This document shows, one piece after another, positions 21,072 to 30,349 of a stretch of DNA of 64,000 bases (the first letter of the stretch is position 1; the number at the start of each line of letters is the position of its first letter). A program made the position numbers and the translations under genes. The DNA is from Ehrlichia sp052043515 (GTDB lineage: Bacteria; Pseudomonadota; Alphaproteobacteria; Rickettsiales; Anaplasmataceae): the NCBI GenBank assembly GCA_052043515.1, contig JBQEQX010000001.1, positions 62,001 through 126,000 of the forward strand. Direction: 5' to 3'. The notes under the pieces were generated by a model, which was not told where the DNA came from, ran no database searches, and saw only the letters and a list, made by a program, of their open reading frames with translations.

Positions 21072-22237
21072 CTAATGAAAAAATAACTATCTTATCCTTA
21101 TTTGTCACAACATACACAGAAGAATTTGCAAATACTGGTACATAATAAGATGATGACAATACATAATTTACTAGTTTTAAGGTTCCAGATTTAGAATCTA
21201 CTATTACAACACATCCATTGTTCCCTATGACTAAAATATTACCATTTCTCACAACAGGTACACTCCATTGAACTTTTGACTTTCCATGCCGCAATAAATC
21301 ATATTGCCACAAAAATTCTCCTGTATCGATATTGAGTAACGTAAGCCTACCATCAATAACACTGACTATACTGTTACCTTCAATCTCAGATACACTTTGA
21401 ACTTTTAAATTTTTTTGACCATCGTGTTCTACCAGATTCAATATCAATATTCGATATATTACGCAGTTTATCTACAACAATAACACTTCCTTTCGCTGAC
21501 CGTAAAGAAACTCCGCTGTTAAAAGGAATATTATTTACTATATTACCAGATACATCGCTTTCCCACATTTTTAAACCACTTGAAGAATTCAAAGCAACAA
21601 CTTTTCCATTAGAAAAAGATACTACCACTACATCACCATACGAAGTTGAAGATAAAGAGCTACAGCTTTTTACTTCAGGAAGTGATTCTTGTATGCTCCA
21701 TAACAATGCACCACTAGTTATATTAAAAGAGTACAAAAAATTATCTACCGTCACAACTATAACATTATTACCAACTACAATAGGATCACCAGCTATTACA
21801 CTTCTTAACGATTTTTGCCATTTTAGCTCTCCAGTTTCAAGATCTATACCATACATGTTATCATCTGCTGCATACAATACCATATTTCCAGAATATAACA
21901 CGCTTGCTCTGTACAATTTGTTACCTCCTGTAACATTCAATTTCCAGTAATATTCAGTAACATTTTGACCATTTACAGAACACAAAACACCATTTTTATC
22001 TAGAAACACAATTTTCCCATCAGCAAAAGCAGGAACAACATTTTTGTGCATTTTCAAAGAAATAACACTTTCATTTATTGGTATCGAATTATCATAAACA
22101 TCTTCAATACCGCCTATCACAACATCACTGACCAACTGAGCAGACTCGCCACGGCTTTCTATAACCTCATCTCCTAATATAAGTACTGGAAAACACACAA
22201 TAAAAACAATCAAGAAGAAAATACTAAATTTTGTCAT
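21072..22237 (-). CDS. bamB: BamB-like PQQ beta-propeller outer-membrane assembly factor (frameshifted)
   Basis: Predicted periplasmic beta-propeller, likely BamB of the outer-membrane protein assembly machine. The N-terminus MTKFSIFFLIVFIVCFPVLILG is a signal sequence without an obvious lipobox Cys. Repeated blades of the form GxLYSFNITSGALLW, YGIDLETGELKWQKSL, ALNSSSGLKMWE and LNIDTGEFLWQYD define the propeller. Two breaks are inferred. The seven-T run 21410-21416 restores RWSKNLKVQSVSEI. The six-A run 21078-21083, once shortened, gives a stop at 21072-21074 just before lpdA. The name rests on fold and context, so other PQQ-repeat proteins remain possible. Confidence 0.7.
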
Positions 22238-22883
22238 TGAGATATCAAAAATTACTATACAATGTTAACTAACTATATCACTTATAAAAAGAAATCAACT
22301 ACTTTTGCATTAACAAGATTAATAAATTCAACAAACTATTCTCTATACTATTTCCTTGATAAAAAAAACTTCTATGCCATTTAACTCTACAATATTTTAG
22401 TCAATATTGATAATTTAGATACTCAGCGTTAGTTATTATATAACTTAGCTAGGGTTTGTTTGCATGTAATCAAAGTCTAAAATCAACATATCTTAAAAAC
22501 AACCACGCCAATAAATATCAGCAATTTATCATTGCATGATAGTCAATTATTCCATTGTAAATGTTTTGCCAACTTTTGGGCTTTCATAATTATGAGATCC
22601 TAATTCAACTTAGTCAAATAAAAAACCATTTAATTAAGCGATAAATATCAGGTACTTATTGTTAATAATTCCATATAAACATTGAATCATAATTCGGTCA
22701 AAATATGATGAATATTGAAAAGTATACAGGTACCAGCATCAATAATGAATTATTAACTGCTATATTTCACAGCTTTCAGCTTTTCTTGAACCATGACATT
22801 AATTACACAATACTTTAATAAAAATATGTATTATGTATCAACTAGTATGATATAATCAGAATAATAAAACATTTTTCAAAAAC
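22238..22883. other. Divergent spacer between bamB-like gene and gpmI
   Basis: 646 bases, very A+T-rich, between divergently transcribed genes, so it must contain both promoters. Apart from the -10 element before gpmI no structure is evident and no coding frame stands out. Confidence 0.5.
22851..22856 (+). promoter_or_regulatory. Putative -10 element of gpmI
   Basis: Perfect TATAAT 27 bases upstream of the gpmI start codon. No convincing -35 hexamer lies 16-18 bases before it. Confidence 0.35.
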
Positions 22884-24391
22884 ATGGCTAATCGTTCTGT
22901 AATTCTATGTATACTAGATGGATGGGGTAATAGTGATAATGATCAATTCAATGCTATTGCACAAACCAACAAACCTTGTTGGGACAACATAATTTCACGA
23001 TACCCAAAAAGCAACTTAATTACTCATGGATTGGATGTAGGACTCCCAGAAGGACAAATCGGCAATTCAGAAGTTGGACATATAAACTTAGGTAGTGGAA
23101 GGATTGTACTCCAAGATCTATGTAAAATAAATAATGAAATCAAGAATATACGAACAAGTGTTAACCTATTAGAGTTCGTAAAAAAAGTAAGAAAAAACAA
23201 TAGTACATGCCATGTAGCTGGCCTATTATCTGATGGAGGTGTACATTCTTCTCAAACACATATGCTAGAGATTATTAACGTACTATCTGATCTACAAATG
23301 CAAGTGGCAATTCATATATTTTTGGACGGACGTGATACTCCACCAATATCAGCACTTAAGTATATAAATATACTAAGTACTCACATTAAGCACCTAAACA
23401 ACGTTAATATTGCCACAATAAGTGGACGATACTACGCTATGGATCGTGACAACAAATTAGACCGCACAACAAAAGCATATAATGCGATAGCATTTGCAAA
23501 TGGTAAATGTTATGAAGATCCAATATCAGCAGTTAATGATAGTTACAGTGCTGGTATCACAGATGAATTTGTACTACCCTGTGTAATTGGTAATTATCGT
23601 GGGATTAATCCACACGATGGATTGATCATGACAAATTTTAGAAGTGATAGAGTAATACAAATTATTAAGATGGTTATAGGAGATATTCAGACTGATAATC
23701 ATATTACGTTGAAGAACACAATAGGCATGGTAAAATATTCAGATACTATTAATATTCCATGTTTATTCCCTAATTGTAACATTAGCAATACGCTAGGAGA
23801 AGTTATCGCCAACAACCAACTACATCAACTGAGAGTTGCAGAAACAGAAAAATATGCACATGTTACGTTTTTTTTAACGGTGGCAAAGAAGATCTATTCA
23901 GCAATGAAGACAGAATTATTATACCTTCACCTTCTGTAACAACATATGATTTGATGCCAGAAATGTCTGCTCATAAAGTAACTGACACAATCATAAAAAA
24001 AATAAAACTACAAAAATATTCTTTGATTATCGTGAATTATGCAAATGCTGATATGGTTGGACATACTGGAAATATGGATGCAACAAAACAAGCCATAGAA
24101 GTTCTTGACAAATGTTTAAACAGAATACTGAATTGTATATATGGTACCGATAATGTATTAGTAATTACCGCTGACCATGGCAATGCTGAACAAATGTTTG
24201 ATTTGAGAAATAATATGCCACACACTGCACATACTTCAAATCCTGTACCGTTTGTAATTTGTAATTACAACAAAAAAATTAGTTTAAAAAATGGCAGATT
24301 ATGTGACGTTGCACCAACAATTTTGGAAATTCTCAATATAGCAAAGCCGGAAGAAATGACAGGCATATCATTAATTGAACATATTGAGTAG
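22884..24391 (+). CDS. gpmI: 2,3-bisphosphoglycerate-independent phosphoglycerate mutase (frameshifted)
   Basis: Interconverts 3- and 2-phosphoglycerate using two manganese ions and a phosphoserine intermediate. The N-terminal metal site is in CILDGWG (Asp12). The catalytic serine is Ser62 in GQIGNSEVGH. Other family blocks are LSDGGVHSSQTH, FLDGRDTPP, SGRYYAMDRD, TNFRSDR, AETEKYAHVTFF, NYANADMVGHTG and ADHGNAEQM. The frame breaks in the eight-T run 23868-23875. One more T (nine) gives the expected VTFFFNGGKEDLFS, so this is an apparent missing base, the opposite sign from most breaks here. Restored length is about 502 residues. Confidence 0.93.
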
Positions 24392-24410
24392 ATCTAACAT
24401 AGTCCTTTAA

Positions 24411-24439
24411 GTAATGTAACACATTACAGTAATTTACTG
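24411..24439. repeat. Two abutting small palindromes in a convergent spacer
   Basis: GTAATGT-AAC-ACATTAC (24411-24427) is followed immediately, sharing one base, by CAGTAA-T-TTACTG (24427-24439). Both are perfect inverted repeats. They lie between the convergent genes gpmI and der. No T-run follows, so a classical terminator is not supported. Confidence 0.5.
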
Positions 24440-24645
24440 ATTCAATGTATATATCAGTTATGCACGATCAGTCTGTAGGTACATAAATATTTGATTCATT
24501 TACCTACTGTAAAAAAAAGCAATTCATATTATTTTTCACAAGTCAAGCGACAAATTGAATTATAATCTGTACAAAAAAGTACGTTTGTACAATTCCAATT
24601 TAAGAAAAACAGTGTACTGTTTGTAAGAGAAGTTATTGATAATTA

Positions 24646-25966
24646 TCAATCATTAGCATTGTATGGGTTTTTATTTTTTCTAAAATTTAACCTTATTGGA
24701 ATTCCTTTTATAGAAAAATGTTTTCTTAGGTTATTCATCAAATATTGTTGATAAGTCAGATCAATATCATGAAGACCATTCATGATGATAACAAAAGTTG
24801 GAGGCATTATCTTGATTTGCGTAATGTATTTTAACCTAACTGCTTTACCATTGGACAATGGAGGTTTATGGTATTCGACAGCTGATTTTAACCACTTATT
24901 CAGTATAGGAGTACTTATACGCATTGTTAAGTAGCTATATAACTCTACAGTTTTTTCTATCACTCTATGACAATTAATATTCTTGAGAGCAGAGATTTCT
25001 ATAATTGGAACTTCAAAACTTAACCTATTATAATTATGGATATTTTTAAGCAATTTAGATCTGTTTTCTTTAGGAATTATATCCCACTTATTTAATACCA
25101 CCACAACAGCTTTACCCTTTCGTATAGCAAGTTCAGCAATCGACAAATCTTGCTGTTCCAAACCACAAACAGCGTCTATCATTAAGATAACAATATCTGA
25201 CCTATTAATTGACTCAATAGATTTATTCACAGAAGTTATCTCTGTACTTTCAATCACCTTTGCTTTCTTACGTATACCAGCAGTATCAATCAGTACAACT
25301 ACCTGATCTTTAAATTTATATTCTATATCTACAGAATCTCGAGTCGTTCCAGGTTCATAACTAACAATCATTCTATTTTCGTTAAGTAAACTATTAACAA
25401 AAGTTGACTTACCAGCGTTCGGCTTACCAACAATAGAAATCTTAATTTTATCAGACTTAGAACTTTCTATATCATGCTCAGTGACAAATGATAGTAATAC
25501 GTTATACAAATCAACCATCCCCAAATTATGTTCTGCAGAAATATAAACTGGACCTATAAAATTAAAATACTCTAAGTAATCTATACTGTAACACTTTTTT
25601 TTGGCTTTCACACTTATTTGCAATCAGTACTATAGGTTTTTGTGCATTCCTTCTCAGATATTTTGCAAATTCCACATTTTTATCATCCTGCTCAACTCTA
25701 GCATCAACAACAAAAAATATTACATCTGACGTTTCAATAGCCAACTTTACCTGATCTAATATCAAACTAGACAACTTTATGTGATTATCAACTCCACCTG
25801 TATCAATAAGTTTGAATTTTAACCCACATAAATCAGCCTTTCCTTCTTTTCTATCTCTCGTTAAGTTAGGAATATTACTAACAATCGCAGACTTTCTATT
25901 AGTAAGTCTATTAAAAATAGTAGACTTACCAACATTAGGTAATCCAACTATAGCTACTTTCAACAT
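24646..25966 (-). CDS. der: Ribosome-assembly GTPase Der/EngA (frameshifted)
   Basis: Double GTPase required for maturation of the 50S subunit. First G domain: GLPNVGKST (residues 7-15), NLTRDRKEG and DTGGV. Second G domain: GKPNAGKST, PGTTRDSVDIEY, DTAGIRKKAK and NKWDI, followed by the KH-like C-terminal domain with a basic end KGIPIRLNFRKNKNPY. The frame breaks in the eight-T run 25595-25602 between the NKCE motif of domain one and the rest. Removing one base gives ESQKKCYSIDYLEYFNFIGP. Restored length is about 440 residues. Convergent with gpmI. Confidence 0.93.
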
Positions 25967-26309
25967 AAAAAACTTTATACTTATTTATAGTATCATACAA
26001 CATGTAGTCTGTTCATGTTACTCAAATATTAGCATCAGATGCAGTACAACTCCATAATACTAATAAATATCACCTGTTAAAAATTTTACAATACACAACC
26101 ACACCCAATTACGTAAAGATATTTAGCTAGCACATAACCTCAAATATTAAAAAAAAATACCAAAACTAATATATACAGCTTTTATACTACGACTGCGTAA
26201 TTTCAAACATCCAGTTAAAAACATATTCAGTTAAATAAATTATATAGTTAACTTTAAAAGAATTTACGATATAATTCTCCGGAATTTGCCTGTTTTATTA
26301 TGTAAACTA
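25967..26309. other. Divergent spacer between der and carA
   Basis: 343 A+T-rich bases that must carry the promoters of both genes. A TATAAT is present before carA. Nothing else recognised. Confidence 0.5.
26270..26275 (+). promoter_or_regulatory. Putative -10 element of carA
   Basis: TATAAT whose expected transcription start would be near 26282. A TTG start at 26286 would then have almost no leader, which favours the ATG at 26310 as the true carA start. The -35 is weak. Confidence 0.35.
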
Positions 26310-27443
26310 ATGTCTCACTTAACAAGTTATTACGATTCTGTTCTTGTATTATCAAACGGAAAACATTTTTTTGGAAAGTCAATAGGGAAAAAAGCTGATG
26401 CTATTGGTGAGGTGTGTTTCACTACTTCAATAACAGGATATCAACACACTATAACTGATCCATCATTTGCCGGTCAAATCATCACGTTTACTTTCCCACA
26501 TATTGGAAACATCGGGATAAATTGCAAAGATTTTGAAAATCAAAAGATACTAGCTAATGGCATCGTAGTACGCACAATATCAGAAGGATTCCATTCAACA
26601 TCTTATTCAGACCTAGAGTCTTGGATGAGAGAGAGTAATCTGGTTGGAATATCTGAAATTGATACTAGAGAATTAACACGTCATTTACGTAACCATGGAT
26701 CACAAAATGGAATAATACACTGTTTCAGTGACATTAACCTAATAGATCTAATCGACTTACAAAAGAAAGCATCACAATTCAATTATAGAAATCATTGTTT
26801 ATCTATAGCTAAAGACTTTACAGACAACTATGATATAACATATGATCAAATACCACTATACAATGTAGTAGTGATTAATTTTGGAATAAAATTAAGTATA
26901 TTAAATACTTTATCCAAGTTAAGGTGTAGAATTCACGTTATTTCAGGAAATGAAGATAACCTGGTTGAAAAAACTTTGTCATTAAAACCACAGGGTATAG
27001 TGCTATCAAACGGTCCAGGAGACCCATCTGTAATTTCAAAACATACTGTACGACACATTAGGATTCTTATAGAATCAAAAATACCGATGTTGGGTATTTG
27101 TCTTGGACACCAGCTTATTTCGTTAGCTTTAGGTGCAAAAATCGATAAAATGAGGTTTGGGCATAGAGGAAGTAATCATCCGGCACATAATAAAATAAAT
27201 AACAGCATAGAAATCACAAGCCAAAATCATGGATTTACTATAGAAGAAGATTCATTACCTATAAACATACAAATAACACATAGATCATTGTTCGATAATA
27301 CAGTAGATGGTATTAAAATAGAAGGTTACCCTATAATCTCAGTACAATACCATCCTGAAGGTAGCCCGGGTCCTAATGATACAAGTTACGTATTCAAAGA
27401 TTTTATTAATTTAATAAAAGAAAGAACGACTGACACTTTTTGA
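26310..27443 (+). CDS. carA: Carbamoyl-phosphate synthase small subunit
   Basis: Glutamine amidotransferase subunit that supplies ammonia to CarB for carbamoyl phosphate, feeding pyrimidine and arginine synthesis. I start at the ATG at 26310 (MSHLTSYYDSVLVLSNG) rather than an upstream TTG. The N-terminal CPSase domain shows GEVCFTTSITGYQHTITDPSFAGQ. The class I amidotransferase domain shows NFGIK, LSNGPGDP, the nucleophile Cys in LGICLGHQL and the His/Glu pair in QYHPEGSPGP. About 377 residues, intact. No carB in the window. Confidence 0.95.
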   Translation: MSHLTSYYDSVLVLSNGKHFFGKSIGKKADAIGEVCFTTSITGYQHTITDPSFAGQIITFTFPHIGNIGINCKDFENQKILANGIVVRTISEGFHSTSYSDLESWMRESNLVGISEIDTRELTRHLRNHGSQNGIIHCFSDINLIDLIDLQKKASQFNYRNHCLSIAKDFTDNYDITYDQIPLYNVVVINFGIKLSILNTLSKLRCRIHVISGNEDNLVEKTLSLKPQGIVLSNGPGDPSVISKHTVRHIRILIESKIPMLGICLGHQLISLALGAKIDKMRFGHRGSNHPAHNKINNSIEITSQNHGFTIEEDSLPINIQITHRSLFDNTVDGIKIEGYPIISVQYHPEGSPGPNDTSYVFKDFINLIKERTTDTF

Positions 27444-27907
27444 TAAAAAAGTAGATTTAAATGGCTACAGCATAGCAGTACTACTCACGACTTCCTGTAC
27501 CACACAGCAACGTCGGTTATAGCAATGCACCGTAATTTGTAAATTACATTTGTACATGTTATAACATATCACATTGGTACATATGTTAAACGGCATCTAC
27601 CACAAATATATTAAAACAAGCTTAAATACTTAAAAAACTACAGCGGTATTATTCTATTAAGAGCGTAAATATATACCTCAGCTACTGTTAACTTACAATA
27701 ACATATACTATTTACACATTAAATTACGTAGCAAATAATAGCAAGTACATTAAATATAGAATTAAATTTTCTTTTCATCTCACTAATACTCTAGGATATT
27801 TTACTTTTTATAATTATTTATATACTAGTTGCATAATTATCATATTTTGTACATTGCAATATACAGTTATCATATAATATAATCAGCAGTATAAAGTCAG
27901 GTATGTG
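27444..27907. other. Spacer between carA and ispH
   Basis: 464 bases, A+T-rich, no coding frame recognised. Its right end carries a plausible ispH promoter. Confidence 0.5.
27854..27883 (+). promoter_or_regulatory. Putative sigma-70-type promoter of ispH
   Basis: TTGCAA (27854-27859), an 18-base spacer, then TATAAT (27878-27883), 24 bases before the ispH ATG. A second overlapping TATAAT starts at 27873 but is too close to this -35. Confidence 0.4.
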
Positions 27908-28897
27908 ATGTATAAGAATACTCAAGAGTATATAGAAATCATCTTAGCTAAACCAAGAGGATTTTGTGCTGGAGTTTCTAGAGCTATAGAAATAGTGGAG
28001 CTGGCTACAAAACACTACGGTAACCAAAAAAAATCTATGTACTACACGAAATTGTACATAACAAGTACATAGTAGATTACTTAAAAAAAATGGGAGTAGT
28101 ATTTATAGACACAATAGATCAAGCCGAAAATAAATCAATACTAATATACAGTGCACATGGAGTTTCTAAGCAGGTAGAGCGTTCTGCAAAATTACGTAAT
28201 TTGGAAGTTATCGACGCAACATGCCCATTAGTAAATAAAGTGCACAAAGAGGTTCAGGCCTATGATAAAGAAGGATACCAAATAATCTTAATAGGTCATA
28301 AAGGACACCGCGAAGTAGAGGGCACTATAGGACAAATAAACACCAAAATAATACTAATAGAAAACTTAAGCGACGTCGATAACATAGAAGTAATTAATCC
28401 GGATAAACTTGCATATGTCACTCAAACAACTTTAAGTGTAGATGATACAAAAGCAATAATCAAAAAATTAAAGCAAATATTTCCAAACATCAAAGGACCG
28501 GATCTGAAAGACATATGTTATGCTACTCAAAATAGGCAAACTGCTGTAAAACACTTATCAGAATTAGTGGATATCATTTTCATTTTAGGAAGTAAAAATA
28601 GCTCTAATTCAACTCGTTTAAAAGAATTGGCTGAATTAAAGGTCCCTTCCTTTTTAATAGACTCTTATAAGGAAATTGACTTAAATCATTTTAAAAAACG
28701 TAAAAAAAATTGGTATAACAGCGGGAGCATCAGCCCCAGAAATATTAATAAAAGAAGTGATAGACTTTTTGAAACAACACATGAATATTAAGCTATCAGA
28801 CCTAGAAATTACACAGGAAAATATTGTATTCAATATACCTAAGCAACTAAGAGAACATGAACTAAAAAATAATGTATCGTTTACTTTCACAGAGTAA
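27908..28897 (+). CDS. ispH: 4-hydroxy-3-methylbut-2-enyl diphosphate reductase (two frameshifts)
   Basis: Last enzyme of the MEP isoprenoid pathway, an iron-sulfur reductase producing IPP and DMAPP. The three cluster cysteines are in GFCAGVSRAI (N-terminus), DATCPLVNKVH and DICYATQNRQ. Substrate residues appear in SAHGVS, GHKGHREVEG and NSSNSTRL. Two breaks are inferred. The eight-A run 28026-28033 needs one more A, giving NQKKIYVLHEIVHNKYIVDYL. The six-A run 28693-28698 needs one fewer, giving NHFKNVKKIGITAGASAPE. Downstream the frame then runs to TFTE and a stop at 28895-28897. Restored length is about 330 residues, normal for IspH. Confidence 0.92.
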
Positions 28898-29019
28898 ATG
28901 TTCTACATAGAAAAAATATCTGTGTGCCTGACAATAAAGTGGCGTGCTATTACCAACTTAGAATCAATAAAGAACCTTATTGACTAATATCGAAAATTAA
29001 TTACGATTGAGGCAAAAAC

Positions 29020-29487
29020 GTGAGGTATGCTATTAGTAACAATGTTCTTATTAAGATTATAAAGTTAGATAACCAAGATCTTCCGCTTCCATCTTATTCA
29101 ACAGAGAATAGTTCTGGGATGGACTTGTACTCGGCAGTTGCACCACACGTTGTACTGGCACCAGGATCCAGGGCATCTATAAACACTGGTATTGCGGTTT
29201 CTATCCCTAATGGATATGAAGCTCAGATCAGGCCAAGATCTGGATTAGCTCTTAAGTTCGGTATCACGGTGCTCAATGCTCCAGGAACTATAGACGCTGA
29301 TTATCGAGGAGAAATCATGGTAATCTTGGCTAATCTAGGGAATAAAGCATATACTGTTAGGTATGGGGATAGAATAGCACAGATGGTAATAGCACCAGTT
29401 GTGCGTGCTTCATGGAGCTGTGTTGAAAACCTTGATAACGACACAACAAAACGCGGTGCCAAAGGATTTGGATCAACTGGCACATAG
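29020..29487 (+). CDS. dut: dUTP diphosphatase
   Basis: Trimeric dUTPase that removes dUTP and makes dUMP for thymidylate synthesis. The five conserved motifs are visible: GMDLYSA, PRSGLALKFG, NAPGTIDADYRGEI, RIAQMVIAPV and the C-terminal P-loop-like RGAKGFGSTGT. The start is GTG at 29020 with GAGG seven bases upstream. 155 residues, intact. The gene and the DNA just after it use noticeably more G and C, and more plus-strand G/T, than ispH before it and the DUF2460 gene after it. Confidence 0.95.
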   Translation: MRYAISNNVLIKIIKLDNQDLPLPSYSTENSSGMDLYSAVAPHVVLAPGSRASINTGIAVSIPNGYEAQIRPRSGLALKFGITVLNAPGTIDADYRGEIMVILANLGNKAYTVRYGDRIAQMVIAPVVRASWSCVENLDNDTTKRGAKGFGSTGT

Positions 29488-29715
29488 AAATGTTATAGCT
29501 TTACATTGTAATTGCACGTATGCTAGTATATATATAATTATCCAAAGTAGCTGGTGTTTTGCTGACTGGTGTCTGCTGAGTGGTTCGCAGGCTGCTGCTG
29601 CTGGCATTAACATACTTAGGTAATAAAAATTTTAACGATCCTTACTGTGAACCACCAATTACTAGAACCTTCACAATGCCATATATACATTTTACACACA
29701 ATGGTAATAAACCGA

Positions 29716-30315
29716 ATGACTTTCAATGAAATAAGATTTCCTGAAGACATCTCTTACGGATCAACTGGCGGCCCAGAATTCTCAACAAGTATTGTCGAAA
29801 CAAACAATGGAGCAGAATATCGTAGTGTCAACCTATCACATTCGCGTAACAAATACAATATAATATATAGCGTAAAATCAGAAGAGCAATTACTAAAGCT
29901 AATCAACTTCTTTTATATCCATAAAGGCAGAGCTATAGGGTTTCGCTTTAAAGATTGGTCAGACTATAAAGCAAAAAGGCAAAAAATAGGTACAGGGAAT
30001 GGCGAACAAAAAAATTTTCAGATAATAAAAACATACAAAGTTGATCGACATTCATATGTACGCATAATAACAAAACCAGTGGTTAACACAGTAAAAATTT
30101 ACTGCAATAACACTCTACAAACTGATAGATTTTTTATTAATTTTTCTAATGGACAAGTACAATTTGATGTTGCACCTGATGATGGAATAGAAATATATGC
30201 AGACTATGAATTTGACATTCCTGTAAGATTTGATTCAGACTATTTACCGTATTCTATAGACAATTATAAACAATATAATTGCAATAATATTGCACTTGTA
30301 GAAATAAAAACCTAA
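29716..30315 (+). CDS. DUF2460/TIGR02217-type protein (gene transfer agent/phage tail-like)
   Basis: About 199 residues from the ATG at 29716. The N-terminus MTFNEIRFPEDISYGSTGGP matches the pattern of the DUF2460 family (phage conserved hypothetical, gene 12 region of the Rhodobacter-type gene transfer agent). Later blocks also fit the family: FFYIHKGRAIGFRFKDWSDYKA, a central GTGNGEQKNFQI, and a C-terminal FDIPVRFDSDYL. Longer frames upstream use GTG at 29647 or ATG at 29701, but I prefer the start aligned with the family. No other tail or capsid gene lies nearby; the neighbours are dut and the end of virB6-4, which is convergent. It may be a relic or a retained isolated GTA gene. Confidence 0.75.
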   Translation: MTFNEIRFPEDISYGSTGGPEFSTSIVETNNGAEYRSVNLSHSRNKYNIIYSVKSEEQLLKLINFFYIHKGRAIGFRFKDWSDYKAKRQKIGTGNGEQKNFQIIKTYKVDRHSYVRIITKPVVNTVKIYCNNTLQTDRFFINFSNGQVQFDVAPDDGIEIYADYEFDIPVRFDSDYLPYSIDNYKQYNCNNIALVEIKT

Positions 30316-30349
30316 GTAAATTCAATCCATTTTTACAATTTTTCTTAAA

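Noticed and set aside
20353..21447. Real BamB-LpdA fusion protein
   Set aside because: Depends on two homopolymer lengths; correcting one restores a stop and separates two well-formed genes.
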